A stretch of 64,000 bases of DNA from Trueperaceae bacterium (GTDB lineage: Bacteria > Deinococcota > Deinococci > Deinococcales > Trueperaceae), in assembly GCA_011390455.1 (NCBI GenBank), contig JAABSI010000007.1, positions 1 through 64,000 of the forward strand. The letters are read 5' to 3'. The position numbers were made by a program, and so were the translations under genes. Below the pieces are notes generated by a model that searched no databases, had not been told where the DNA came from, and saw only the letters and a program-made list of their open reading frames with translations. Shown piece by piece: positions 36,987 to 46,046 of this stretch; the first letter of the stretch is position 1; every line of letters starts with the position of its first letter.

Positions 36987-37346
36987 ATGGCCCGCACCCC
37001 GACCCCCATCCGCCGCGCCGGCCTGCTCGCGATGGCGGCGCTCCTCGCCGCGTTGCTCGCGACCGCCTGCGTGCCCGCCGCCGTCGCGGACTCGCTCGAC
37101 TCCCCCGTCGCTCGCGCCGTCGAGCGCGCCGCGCAGGAGGCCTACCACCGCATGGAGCTCGGCCGCCTCGCCACCGGCAGCTACACGACGAACGTGCTCG
37201 TCGACGTCGACCTGCCCCGCGGTTCGCGGATCACGCTCGAAGACTTCTCCGGCGCCGACTACCGCTTGCGGGTCGATGCCGACGCCGTCCCCGACGCCGC
37301 CTGGATCGTCACGCCCCGGGGCGTGCGGCGCGTCGTCGTCCGTTGA
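36987..37346 (+). CDS. pilin-like lipoprotein
   Basis: 119 residues. The signal peptide ends in lipobox LATAC (Cys28). The mature part (AAQEAYHRMELGRLATGSYTTN, then VDLPRGSRITLEDFSGADYRLRV) closely resembles the C-terminal globular part of type IV major pilins, including the YxxxGxYTT turn, but the prepilin peptidase site and the hydrophobic alpha-1 spine are missing. It would be a lipid-anchored pilin-head protein; function unknown. A TTG overlapping its stop (TTGA) is in frame with the next gene. Confidence 0.65.
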   Translation: MARTPTPIRRAGLLAMAALLAALLATACVPAAVADSLDSPVARAVERAAQEAYHRMELGRLATGSYTTNVLVDVDLPRGSRITLEDFSGADYRLRVDADAVPDAAWIVTPRGVRRVVVR

Positions 37347-37390
37347 CGCCCACCCCGCCCCTCGCCGCACCCCACCGTTGGAGGTCCTGC

Positions 37391-39835
37391 ATGCCCCACC
37401 GCCGCGCACGCATCTGGCAGACGGCCGCGCTCGTCGCCGCCGTCCTGCTCGCCCCCCTCGCCCTGGCCCAGACAGACGGTGCGCTCGAGCGCGCCGCACC
37501 CCCGTCGGCGCTCCTCGCCCTGGGCTTCGCCCCCGACGGCGGCGTGCCGCAGGGCCTGGTCGACGCGCTCGGCGCCCTCGATTGGCAGGCGGCCGGCGCC
37601 ACGCTGGCGCGCCTCGGCGAGCTCCTCGGTGAGGAGGCCTTCGGCGCGGCCGCGAGCGGCGGCATGGACGCCGACGCGCTCCGCGACGGCCTCGCCGCGA
37701 CGTGCGCGCCCGCCGCGGATGCGCTGACCGGGGTCGAGCCGATGGACCTCCTGGTCGAGGGCCTCCTCACCGTCTCGATCGCCCCGTTCGCACCGATGCC
37801 GCAGGCGCTCGCCGTCGCACGGACGTCCGACGCCGGCGTGGCCGGCGCCCTGCAGGACGCCTTGGTCGGCTGCTTCGGCGGACCGACGTTCGACCAGGAC
37901 GGCGTGGCCCTGCACGTGCTCGGCGACGGCGGCGACCTGCCGCTGATCGTCGCGCGCGTCGGCGACCTGTTCCTCGCCGGCACCGAGCCCAACCTGGTGC
38001 GCGGCGCCATCCGGCGTTTGAACGGCGCCGACGAGCCCTCGCTGGCCGACGGCCCCTTGGGCAGCGTGCGGGCCCAGCTCACGCCTGGAGGGCTCGACCT
38101 CGCCTTCGACGCCGACGCGCTCGCGGACGTGGTCGAGGGCTTGAGCGGCACGCTGCCGCCCGAAGCGAACCCCGTCGTGCTGCGCGCCGTGGCCGCCCTG
38201 CGCACGCTCGGCGCCGGCGGCAGCCGCGCCGCCTGGGACGACCAGGGGCTGCGCTTCGAGCAGGTGCTCGTCGTGCCCGACGACGCCCCCGACGCCGCCC
38301 TGGCGCGTCTGCTCACCGCCGCCCCGCGCGCCGGGCGCCCGCTGTGGATGCCGGCCGACGCCTCGGCGGTCGCCTCGAACCACCTGCCGCTGCGGGGTTG
38401 GATCGATTACGTCGACGGCTGGCTCGCCGACCTCGAACCGGTCACCGGCGTGCGCGCCGACGTGCGCGGGCTGGCGGCCGACTACCTCGACCTCGACCTC
38501 GACGCCGCCCTCCTCGCGTGGGTCGGCGAGACCGTCCACACCCTCACGCTCGAGCCCTTGGGCACCGACCTGCGCGGTTGGGTGTACGGACCGGCCACCG
38601 TCGTGATGGTGCCCGTCGCCGACGACGCAGCGGCGCGCGCCGGGATCCAGCTCCTCGGACCGGGCCTGCTGCGCTCGTTCGCGAGCCTCGCGATCGTCGA
38701 TCCGAGCACGACGATGGACCCGTTCGGTTCGGATCCGTTCGCGAACGACCCCTCGGGCCTCGACGCGCTCTTCGGGACCGAAAGCGTCGCGGTCGAGACG
38801 ATCACGGTCGGCGGGATCGAGGCCGACCGCATCCGCATGGGGCCGACGCTCGACCTCGCGGTCGCGGTCGTCGACGGCCATCTGGTCCTGGCCTCGCCGC
38901 CCTCGGCGCTCGAAGCGCTGCTCGCAGCCCGCGAGGGTGGCGCCAACCTCCTCTCCGGGCCCGCCGGCGCCCCGTGGCGCGCCGCGTACGCGGCGGTGCC
39001 CGACGCCGCGCGCGACGTATCGATCAGCGACGTGCCGGCCACGCTCCGCGGACTCGCCGACCTCGCCGAGTTGGCCTCACAGCCGCTCGCGAGCGGCATC
39101 CTGACGGCGCTCGTCGTCGCGCCCTGGGACGTCGAGACGACCGGCGGCGACGAGTGGGACGAGTGGTACGGCGAGGACGACTACGACCCCTTCACCGATC
39201 CGTGGCTCCTCGACGAGAACGGGCGCACCCCGCCGGAGGAATGGAACGTCGAGGCCCTCGCGAACACGCCGCTCGCGGACCGGGGCACGATCGAGCTCGG
39301 GACGACCGTCGAGGACGTGCTGACCCAGTCCGAGCCGTACCTGGCCTGGGACCTGGTCGGCGCCGCTCCGGGGACGCTCGTCCAGGTGGAGGTCACCGAC
39401 CCCACGAGCTTCGACGTCGACACGTACCTGTACGTCGTCGATGCCGACACGGGCTTGGTGCTCTTCCTGAACGACGACTTCGGCGGCCTCGACCGCTCGG
39501 CCGTCGTCTTCGACGTGGCCGAAGGCGTGCGCTACCGGATCGTGGCGTCGAGCTTCGCCGGCAACGCCACCGGACCGGTCGTCGTCTCCGTGCGCGACCG
39601 CGACGCCGTGCTCGCCGAGGCCGAGGCGCCGGAACCCGAGGAGCCCGAGGAGCCCGAGGTGCCCGTCGAGGTCGAGCCCCAGATCGACCCGCCCACCTTC
39701 GCCGAGCTGCTCCAGGTCACCGACCTGATGCCGCGCGCGCTGGCGATCCTCGCCGAGCGGAGCGGCCTCGCGGTCAGCGCGACGACCGTCGACGGCAACG
39801 TCGTGCGCACGACCACGACGATCCCGCTGCGCTGA
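37391..39835 (+). CDS. large secreted protein, DUF3352-like with C-terminal PPC domain
   Basis: 814 residues. Signal peptide 1-27 (TAALVAAVLLAPLALAQ). Residues about 30-560 form an alpha/beta repeat region like DUF3352 proteins (PSALLALGF; RVGDLFLAGTEPNLVRGAI; VDGHLVLASPPSALEALL). An Asp/Glu/Trp-rich linker near 585-620 leads to a pre-peptidase-C-like beta domain (VEVTDPTSFDVDTYLYVVD; VRYRIVASSF), then a Pro-Glu repeat stretch near 755-765. The function of DUF3352 is unknown. ATG 37391 has a TTGGAGGT ribosome site; TTG 37343 coupled to the upstream stop is an alternative start. Confidence 0.7.
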   Translation: MPHRRARIWQTAALVAAVLLAPLALAQTDGALERAAPPSALLALGFAPDGGVPQGLVDALGALDWQAAGATLARLGELLGEEAFGAAASGGMDADALRDGLAATCAPAADALTGVEPMDLLVEGLLTVSIAPFAPMPQALAVARTSDAGVAGALQDALVGCFGGPTFDQDGVALHVLGDGGDLPLIVARVGDLFLAGTEPNLVRGAIRRLNGADEPSLADGPLGSVRAQLTPGGLDLAFDADALADVVEGLSGTLPPEANPVVLRAVAALRTLGAGGSRAAWDDQGLRFEQVLVVPDDAPDAALARLLTAAPRAGRPLWMPADASAVASNHLPLRGWIDYVDGWLADLEPVTGVRADVRGLAADYLDLDLDAALLAWVGETVHTLTLEPLGTDLRGWVYGPATVVMVPVADDAAARAGIQLLGPGLLRSFASLAIVDPSTTMDPFGSDPFANDPSGLDALFGTESVAVETITVGGIEADRIRMGPTLDLAVAVVDGHLVLASPPSALEALLAAREGGANLLSGPAGAPWRAAYAAVPDAARDVSISDVPATLRGLADLAELASQPLASGILTALVVAPWDVETTGGDEWDEWYGEDDYDPFTDPWLLDENGRTPPEEWNVEALANTPLADRGTIELGTTVEDVLTQSEPYLAWDLVGAAPGTLVQVEVTDPTSFDVDTYLYVVDADTGLVLFLNDDFGGLDRSAVVFDVAEGVRYRIVASSFAGNATGPVVVSVRDRDAVLAEAEAPEPEEPEEPEVPVEVEPQIDPPTFAELLQVTDLMPRALAILAERSGLAVSATTVDGNVVRTTTTIPLR

Positions 39836-39849
39836 GCGCGGCGCATGGA

Positions 39850-39883
39850 GGAGGGCCCCCGGTGCGTGCACCGGGGGCCCTCC
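39850..39883 (+). terminator. 16-bp hairpin after the DUF3352-like gene
   Basis: GGAGGGCCCCCGGTGC paired with its exact complement over a minimal loop, 14 nt after the stop. Confidence 0.75.
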
Positions 39884-39894
39884 GCGTTCGTGCG

Positions 39895-39929
39895 ACGAGG
39901 CGGCCGCCCGCGTGGGGCGGCCGCCTCGT
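39895..39929 (-). terminator. 15-bp hairpin at the trxA 3' end
   Basis: Perfect 15-bp stem with 5-nt loop, 6 nt past the trxA stop. Tandem with the preceding hairpin at the convergent junction. Confidence 0.7.
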
Positions 39930-39935
39930 TTCGGT

Positions 39936-40271
39936 TCAGTTGACGGCGCGCGCGACGTGCTTGGCGAGCTTCGCCTCGTAGGCGGACTTGGGCATCGCGC
40001 CGACCATCGTCTCGACCGGTTGACCGTCCTTGAACAGGATGACCGTCGGGATGCTCATGACGCGGAACGACATGGCGCTCTGCTGATGGTCGTCGACGTT
40101 GAGCTTGCCGACCTTGAGCGTTCCGGCGTACTCGCCGGCGATCTGCTCGATGACGGGGCCGACCATGCGGCACGGGCCGCACCAAGGGGCCCAGAAGTCG
40201 ACGAGCACGAGGCCCTCGCGGGTCTCCTGTTGGAAGTTGGCGTCGGTGAACTCGACCAGGGATCCGGCCAT
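39936..40271 (-). CDS. trxA: thioredoxin
   Basis: 111-residue thioredoxin. The redox motif WCGPC is at about 30-34 inside [24 protein letters not shown], the cis-proline is in [11 protein letters not shown] (near 73-83), and the length is standard. It keeps cytosolic proteins reduced and serves ribonucleotide reductase and methionine sulfoxide reductase. A textbook AGGAGG lies before the ATG. It is 60 nt downstream of the mqnX-like gene, separated by a GC hairpin in the leader. Confidence 0.97.
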   Translation of the reverse strand: MAGSLVEFTDANFQQETREGLVLVDFWAPWCGPCRMVGPVIEQIAGEYAGTLKVGKLNVDDHQQSAMSFRVMSIPTVILFKDGQPVETMVGAMPKSAYEAKLAKHVARAVN

Positions 40272-40286
40272 GGGTGCCTCCTAAAG

Positions 40287-40308
40287 GCGGCGGCGGGCGA
40301 GCCGCCGC
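40287..40308 (-). terminator. hairpin between mqnX-like gene and trxA
   Basis: 8-bp stem GCGGCGGC/GCCGCCGC, 6-nt loop. Either the end of the mqn transcript or a structured trxA leader. Confidence 0.35.
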
Positions 40309-40331
40309 GCGGTTACGCCCGCCATGCTAGG

Positions 40332-41549
40332 TCAAGCGGGCGCCGACGGTACGTCGCCCACCGTACCGCCGCCGGCGCCCGGCGGCCACGGAGCCGAGGG
40401 CGGCCAGGCGCGCAGCAGGCTCGCCGCGCTGCCGCGCACGACCCGCGGTGCGGCGCCGCCGAGCGCTCGGTGCCCCCCCTTCACCGCCGCCCACACGAGT
40501 TGGGCCGGATCGGCGGCCGCCCCGTGGACGGCGAGCGCCGCACCGAACTCGTCCACCGGCGAGAGCGACGGGCTCGACCCGAGCGAGTCGGTCCCGAGCC
40601 CCACCGTGACGCCGAAGCGGGCGTAGCGCGCCCACGGGAAGGTGCCGCACGCGAGCAGCGCGTTCGAGCGCGGGCAGTGGACCACGGCGCACCCGGCGCG
40701 CTGCAGGCGACGAACGTCGTCGTCGTCGACGTGGATCGCGTGCACCAGGGTCGGCCGCGCTCCGAGCACGCCGAGGTCCTCGAGGTAGCGCACGGGCGTC
40801 GCCCCGGACGGCTCGAACGCCGCCAGGAGCGGCCCCATCGCCTCGCGCAGCGCGCCCGTCCCGCGGGCGTGCAGTTCGAGCTCGCCCGGGTCCTCGGCCA
40901 CGTGGATCTGCATCGGCAGGTGGTGCATCTTGGCGTACCCGGCGAGCCGCCGCAGGAGCGGGGCGGACACCGTGTGCGGCGTGTGCGGCGAGAGCCCCAC
41001 GCGCACCCCTCCCGGCCGCTCGCGCGCCCGATGCCGTTGCACCACCGCGACCGCCTCGTCGAAGCGCGCCTCGGCCTCGGCCGGGTCGGGGCCGAGGACC
41101 TCCCAGTACGCCACCCCGCTCAACTCCCGGTCCTCGAGCAGCCTCGCCAACACCGCCTCGTCGGTGACGATGTCGCCGACGGTCGCCACCCCCGCCCCCT
41201 TCAGCGCCCGGATCCCGCGCTCGGCGGCCGCCAGACCCCGGCCGCCCGCGCGCGCGTGGGCGATCACCGACCGCACGAACGCCCCGTAGGACCCCTCGGT
41301 CCGAGGCAGATCGCTCAGGTCCAGATGCGTGTGGGCGTTGACGGGCGCCGGCGCGATCACGAAGACGGGCGGCCGCTCGGTCGCGCCGGGGTACGCGGCC
41401 CGGAGCTCCGATGCCCGGCCGACCGCGACCACCCGCGGCGGCTCTGGCGCCACCTGGGCCAACACGGCCGCGTCGCGCCGCGGCGTGCCGAGGCCGTCGT
41501 AGACCAGGGCGGCCGGCCAGAGCTCGCGCCGAGGCCCGCCGGCGATCAC
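40332..41549 (-). CDS. amidohydrolase, probable aminodeoxyfutalosine deaminase (MqnX)
   Basis: 405-residue metal-dependent amidohydrolase. The metal site is shown by HTHLDL (near 95), HVAEDPGE, HAIHVD and GTDSLGSSPSL with the catalytic Asp. Immediate coupling to mqnC (GTGA) makes 6-amino-6-deoxyfutalosine the best substrate guess: the deaminase makes futalosine before MqnB acts and MqnC closes the ring. Without the neighbour it would only be called a chlorohydrolase/cytosine-deaminase-like protein. GTG 41549 was chosen for the overlap. Confidence 0.75.
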   Translation of the reverse strand: MIAGGPRRELWPAALVYDGLGTPRRDAAVLAQVAPEPPRVVAVGRASELRAAYPGATERPPVFVIAPAPVNAHTHLDLSDLPRTEGSYGAFVRSVIAHARAGGRGLAAAERGIRALKGAGVATVGDIVTDEAVLARLLEDRELSGVAYWEVLGPDPAEAEARFDEAVAVVQRHRARERPGGVRVGLSPHTPHTVSAPLLRRLAGYAKMHHLPMQIHVAEDPGELELHARGTGALREAMGPLLAAFEPSGATPVRYLEDLGVLGARPTLVHAIHVDDDDVRRLQRAGCAVVHCPRSNALLACGTFPWARYARFGVTVGLGTDSLGSSPSLSPVDEFGAALAVHGAAADPAQLVWAAVKGGHRALGGAAPRVVRGSAASLLRAWPPSAPWPPGAGGGTVGDVPSAPA

Positions 41550-42670
41550 GCCGCGGCGGCGCCCTCGCCGAGCATCGCGTCGACGTCGGGCCGCCGCACG
41601 ATCCGGTAGAGGCTGTCGCGCTGCGCCGGGACGAAGCCGGCGTCGACCACCTGGCGGACGATCTCGCGCTCGGCGGTGGCGCTGTGGCGGGCGCCCGCCT
41701 GCGACACCACGTTCTCCTCGAGCATCGTCGATCCGTAGTCGTTGCAGCCGAAGAACAGGGCGGTCTGCGCGACCTTGTGGCCCATCGTCGGCCAGGAGGC
41801 CTGGAAGTTCGCGAAGTTGTCGAGCAGCAAGCGACTCAGCGCGACGTTGCGCAGGTAGGCGGTGGCGTCCGCGCCGGGCGCCTTGCCCTCGATGCGCACC
41901 CCCTGCGTCTGCAGGGTCCACGAGATGAAGGCCGAGTAGCCGTTGCCGTGCTCCGCCAGCGCGCGGTCCTGGGCGTCGCGCAAGCGCAGCAGGCTCGCCA
42001 CCCGCTGCGCGACGGTCTCGCCGAACCCGATCACCATCGTCGCGGTCGTGTACAAGCCCAGCGCTTGCGCCTCGGCCATGATCCGCAGCCAGTCGTCGGT
42101 GCCGATGCGCGCGGGCGACACGTGCTTGGCGTGCCGGACCTCGTCGACGAGCATCTCGCCGCCGCCGCCCGGGAGGCCGTCGAGGCCCGCCGCCTGCAGC
42201 TCGACGAGCACCTCGCGGGTGGTCATGCCGGTGAGCTTCGCCATCCCCTTGATCTCCTCGGGGCTGAACACCTCGAGGCGGATGGTGGGGTGGCGGCGCC
42301 GGAGCTCGCGCAGCAGGTCGAGGTACCACGAGAACTCCAGGTACGGGTTCACGCCGCCCTGCATGAGCACGCGCGTGCCCCCGACCGCCTCGAGCTCGGT
42401 CAGCTTCGCCGAGATCTGGTCGACGTCGAGGACGTAGTGGTCGTCCTGACGCCGGGTCCGGTAGAACCCGCAGAAGGCGCACCCGACGTTGCAGACGTTG
42501 GAGTAGTTGACGTTCCGGTCGACGAGGTAGGTGACGAGTTCGGGATCGGTGCGCGCCAACCGCACCTCGTGGGCCGCGCCGCCGAGCTCGAACAGCGGCA
42601 GGTCGTGCAGCGCGACCCCTTCGTCGGCGGTGAGGCGGGCGCCCGAGGCGGCCCGGTAGATGAGCGACAT
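41546..42670 (-). CDS. mqnC: cyclic dehypoxanthinyl futalosine synthase MqnC
   Basis: Radical SAM enzyme of the futalosine menaquinone pathway. The 374 residues have CxxxCxxC as CNVGCAFCGFYR (near 63-74), the QGGVNPYLEFSWYLDLLRELRRRHP block typical of MqnC/MqnE/CofH, and GFGETVAQRVASLLRLRDAQD. The set LPGGGGEML near 165-173 fits MqnC. MqnE is the main alternative but normally pairs with other genes. ATG 42670 follows a TAGACT box by five bases. Other mqn genes lie outside the window. Confidence 0.88.
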   Translation of the reverse strand: MSLIYRAASGARLTADEGVALHDLPLFELGGAAHEVRLARTDPELVTYLVDRNVNYSNVCNVGCAFCGFYRTRRQDDHYVLDVDQISAKLTELEAVGGTRVLMQGGVNPYLEFSWYLDLLRELRRRHPTIRLEVFSPEEIKGMAKLTGMTTREVLVELQAAGLDGLPGGGGEMLVDEVRHAKHVSPARIGTDDWLRIMAEAQALGLYTTATMVIGFGETVAQRVASLLRLRDAQDRALAEHGNGYSAFISWTLQTQGVRIEGKAPGADATAYLRNVALSRLLLDNFANFQASWPTMGHKVAQTALFFGCNDYGSTMLEENVVSQAGARHSATAEREIVRQVVDAGFVPAQRDSLYRIVRRPDVDAMLGEGAAAA

Positions 42671-42675
42671 GCCCG

Positions 42676-42681
42676 AGTCTA
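42676..42681 (-). promoter_or_regulatory. leaderless-type -10 box of mqnC
   Basis: TAGACT on the minus strand, five bases before the ATG of mqnC. Confidence 0.6.
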
Positions 42682-42779
42682 CCCGCCGCGCCCGGGGCCC
42701 CACGTCGCGGTGGGACGCCCGTCCGGGACGAGCGTAGCGGGGCTCACGATCGGTGTGTACTTTTCCTGCGAGCGAGGCG

Positions 42780-42785
42780 TAAACT
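42780..42785 (+). promoter_or_regulatory. leaderless-type -10 box of the NTPase/TPR gene
   Basis: TAAACT, six bases, then GTG 42792. Fixes the start codon. Confidence 0.6.
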
Positions 42786-42791
42786 GCTCGG

Positions 42792-45700
42792 GTGTCGGCC
42801 CCCCGATCGACCTCCAGCGATGCCTCGAGCCCGTGGCGCCGCATCTTCGAAGACGTCCGCGAGAGCGTCGGCAACGAACGCGACGAGCACGGGGTGCTCG
42901 GCAGCATCAACTGGCTCCGCCACCAGATGGAGGAGCGCGGCGCCAACCCGAACGTGGTGCGCAACATCATCTACCGCGACAAGGGGAAGCTGCCGGACAA
43001 GCGCGTGCTTTTCCAGATCCTCGACGAGCTGTGGCAGAGCCGCGGGCACGGGCCGCTGCGGTCGCCCGAACTCGAGGTCCTGCTCGCCCCCGGAAGCGGC
43101 AACGACCAGGAGGTGCTGCAGCTGCTCGGTCGCGAGAAGCGCCGTGCCTACCGCACCTTCGTGCAAGGCGTGCGCTCCGGCGGCGATCCGCGTTTCGTCG
43201 TCGTCGGCAAGCCCGGGAGCGGCAAGACGCTCCTGAGCGACTACATCCAGCAAGCGCTCGAGCTCTCGCCGCCCGCCGCCGATCGGCTCGTCCGGCTCGA
43301 GTTCTCGGGCACCGACCTCGCGACGGCGCTCGCGCGCCTCGGCGCCCGGCTCGGCGCCCCGAGCGAGGTCCTGCAGGCGAAGCTCGTGCGCGTGGGCGCG
43401 TCGAGCGCCTTCGCCGTGCAGGCCGACGCCCAGGCCGACGTCGCGCGCACGATCGTCGACGCCGCGCGGGCCTTCGAGGGCCGGCAGGTGCTCCTGCTGC
43501 ACGTATCGCAGTCGCTCGGCGGCCAGGAGAGCCTCGGTCTGTCGCCGCTGCGGCTGAACACCCCGGACGTGCCGCGGGTATCGGCCGCGGAGTGGTTGTG
43601 GTCCTCGCTCGTCGAGCCGCTGTCCAAGCTCGCCGGCACCGCCCTCCTGGTGTCGATGACCGACCTGCCGCTGCGCGCCCAACAGCGCCTCGGCGACTTC
43701 GAGGGCCCGATCCGCCTCACCCCGCCGACCGCCGGCGAAGCGCGCCGCTTCGTGCGCGCCCGCCTCCCCAACGCGACCCCGGCACAGCACGAGGAGATCG
43801 TGCAGCGCGCGGGGCGCTCCTTCGAGGAGCTGCGCACCCTGACGCTCCTCGCGGAGATCCGCGATCCGGACGCGGAGGGCGGCCCCGCCGACGCCACCAA
43901 GTCGATGACCCAGCTGTCGCACCTGCTCGACGCCTCGGGGGACGATCGCTTGCGGGCCTTCCTCGCGGCGCTCGCGGTGCTGTCGCTGCCGGAGTTCGCC
44001 TCCTTCCCGCGCGCGGTGCTGAGCGAGCTGCGCGCCAAGCCGCACCTCGACCTATCGAACCTCGAGGGGGCCTTCCTCGACACCGTCCCGGGGCGCAGCG
44101 ACGACGTGCGCTGCTTCTCGCGGCAGCTCGCGCGCGCGCTGCGCGAGCGGCTCCAGGTGGGGCAGCCGGCGCGGTACCGGGAGCTCAACCGCCACGCGGC
44201 CGCGGCCTACCACGAGGCGGCGGAGGCCGACCCGCAAGGCGAGACCGCCACCCGCTACCTCGCGCACCTCTTCGAGGCGCGCGACTGGGAGGGGCTCGCG
44301 TCCTGGATGCACGAACACCCCACCCAGCAGGCGCTCGTCCGCCGCATCTGGCTGGCGGCCACCCAAGAGCTCGTGGACGGACCGCGGCTCGAACGACTCG
44401 CCGTCCAGGTCGCCGCGCACTACGTGAAGCTCGGCACCTTCCAACACCCGGACGTGCGCGACGCGTTCGCGGTGCTCTCGGCGTCGAACGACGTCGACGC
44501 CCGCGCCTGGACGGTCCTCAAGCGCACCGAGGGCCTGATCTTGCGCGGGCACTACGACCAGGCCGCGGAGCTGCTCGGCGCGCTCCCGGCCACCCGCGAC
44601 CCGGTCCTGCGCGCCGAAGCCGCGCTCGCCCGCGCGAGCATCGAGCGCTGGCGCGGCGACCTCGAACGGGCCAGCGACTGCGTGCGGCACGAGGCGCCGG
44701 ACGCGCTCGCCGGCGCCGCACCGAGCGCCGCCGCCGACGCCGTGCGGGCGAAGATCGGGCTCTGGTCGGGGCTCATCGCCAAGGACCTCGGCGACCTCGA
44801 GTCGGCGCTCGCGGCCTTCGACGCGATCCCGCGCGCCGACGACCTCGACGCCGCCCGGGTCGCCTTCCAGCGCGGCGACGTCTTCATGAAGCTCGGGCAC
44901 TTCGACCGCGCCCTCGCCGCGATGAACACCGCGGTCGCACTGGCGCGGGGCTCGGAGGCGCTCGTCGCCGAGCAGACCCGCTACCTCGCGCGCCGCGGCA
45001 CGGTCCACCGCCGCATGGGCGACCTCGATCGCGCCTTCGCCGACTTCGCGGAGGCGCGCCGCGCGCTGCTCGGCGCGCGGCCCGAGGAGGGGCGCCGCCG
45101 CGACACCGCGGAGGAGGCCGATCGGGACTTCTGGCTCGCGCGCGTCGACGACGAGGCCGGGTTGGCCTCGCTGGCCGCGGGGCGCTACGACGAGGCGATG
45201 CTCGCCTTCGCCGCCGACCTCGAGCGCTTCCGCCGGTACGCCGACACCCAAGGGGTGGACGCCACCTACCGGGTGCTGCGGAGCCGGTTGCGGTTGGCCC
45301 TGGCCTACGGCTGCCGCGCGGTCGGTCAGCCGTTCCGGCGGCCCTTCGCGATCTCCGCGGCGCTCGGCGGCTCGGGCCCCGACCTCCGCCACGCGCGCGA
45401 CCTGATCTCCGGCATCCTGGCGCACATCGACGCGGCGCACGACGGCACCCGGCTGGGTACCCTCACGCGCGACACGCTCCTCGCCGCCAACCTCTTCGCG
45501 GCCGACGGCGCGTCCGCCCTCGCCGCCGCCGAACGGGCGCTCGCGAGCTCGCGGTACCCGTACCAACGGGCGCAGGCCCACGCCCACGCGGCCGGCGGCG
45601 CGCTCCGCTGCGGGAACCCGGACCTCGCCGAGCAGCACGTGGCGCAGGCCCGCGCGGCCGGCGCCGAAGCGACGACCGGTCCGGGGTTCGAGGAGCGCGG

Positions 45701-46046
45701 CGACCTCGAGCTCGAAGCCTGGACCTACGCCCTCGACGCCTTCGCGGCCATCCACCGCGGCGACGTCGCCGAAGCGGCCGCACGCGTGAGCGCCGGGCTC
45801 CGTCGCCCCGAGCTCGTCCGCTACCACACGGCGCTCCTGCAGCAGTACGGCGACGCGATCGAAGAGCGCGATCTGGACGGCGACGCGGCGGCGCGCCTGC
45901 TCGCCGCGCACGTGCCGATCGAGTTCGAGGACGGCCACGGCGCCTTGCGCCTGGCCGATGCGCTCGTGGCCGGCTGGCGCGGCTTCGAGCGCTCCACGGA
46001 CGACGGCACCGACGCGCCGACGCGCACGACCGAGGTCGCGGCGTGA
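42792..46046 (+). CDS. STAND-like P-loop NTPase with long TPR-like C-terminus
   Basis: 1084 residues, not recognised as a named family. Residues about 14-100 are a charged helical domain (WRRIFEDVRESVGNERDEHG; INWLRHQMEERG). A P-loop domain follows: Walker A GKPGSGKT at 139-146, a central strand RQVLLLHVSQS where the Walker B acid would be expected but His stands, ALLVSMTDLPLR as a sensor-like strand, and a lid region LTPPTAGEARRFVRARL. From about 470 to 1060 the chain is helical with TPR-like pairs (GDLERASDCV; GHFDRALAAMNTAVALARG; GDLDRAFADFAEARRAL). This is the layout of signal-transducing ATPases and of regulators such as MalT, but no DNA-binding or effector domain is obvious. Coupled by GTGA to the next gene. 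Confidence 0.7.
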   Translation: MSAPRSTSSDASSPWRRIFEDVRESVGNERDEHGVLGSINWLRHQMEERGANPNVVRNIIYRDKGKLPDKRVLFQILDELWQSRGHGPLRSPELEVLLAPGSGNDQEVLQLLGREKRRAYRTFVQGVRSGGDPRFVVVGKPGSGKTLLSDYIQQALELSPPAADRLVRLEFSGTDLATALARLGARLGAPSEVLQAKLVRVGASSAFAVQADAQADVARTIVDAARAFEGRQVLLLHVSQSLGGQESLGLSPLRLNTPDVPRVSAAEWLWSSLVEPLSKLAGTALLVSMTDLPLRAQQRLGDFEGPIRLTPPTAGEARRFVRARLPNATPAQHEEIVQRAGRSFEELRTLTLLAEIRDPDAEGGPADATKSMTQLSHLLDASGDDRLRAFLAALAVLSLPEFASFPRAVLSELRAKPHLDLSNLEGAFLDTVPGRSDDVRCFSRQLARALRERLQVGQPARYRELNRHAAAAYHEAAEADPQGETATRYLAHLFEARDWEGLASWMHEHPTQQALVRRIWLAATQELVDGPRLERLAVQVAAHYVKLGTFQHPDVRDAFAVLSASNDVDARAWTVLKRTEGLILRGHYDQAAELLGALPATRDPVLRAEAALARASIERWRGDLERASDCVRHEAPDALAGAAPSAAADAVRAKIGLWSGLIAKDLGDLESALAAFDAIPRADDLDAARVAFQRGDVFMKLGHFDRALAAMNTAVALARGSEALVAEQTRYLARRGTVHRRMGDLDRAFADFAEARRALLGARPEEGRRRDTAEEADRDFWLARVDDEAGLASLAAGRYDEAMLAFAADLERFRRYADTQGVDATYRVLRSRLRLALAYGCRAVGQPFRRPFAISAALGGSGPDLRHARDLISGILAHIDAAHDGTRLGTLTRDTLLAANLFAADGASALAAAERALASSRYPYQRAQAHAHAAGGALRCGNPDLAEQHVAQARAAGAEATTGPGFEERGDLELEAWTYALDAFAAIHRGDVAEAAARVSAGLRRPELVRYHTALLQQYGDAIEERDLDGDAAARLLAAHVPIEFEDGHGALRLADALVAGWRGFERSTDDGTDAPTRTTEVAA

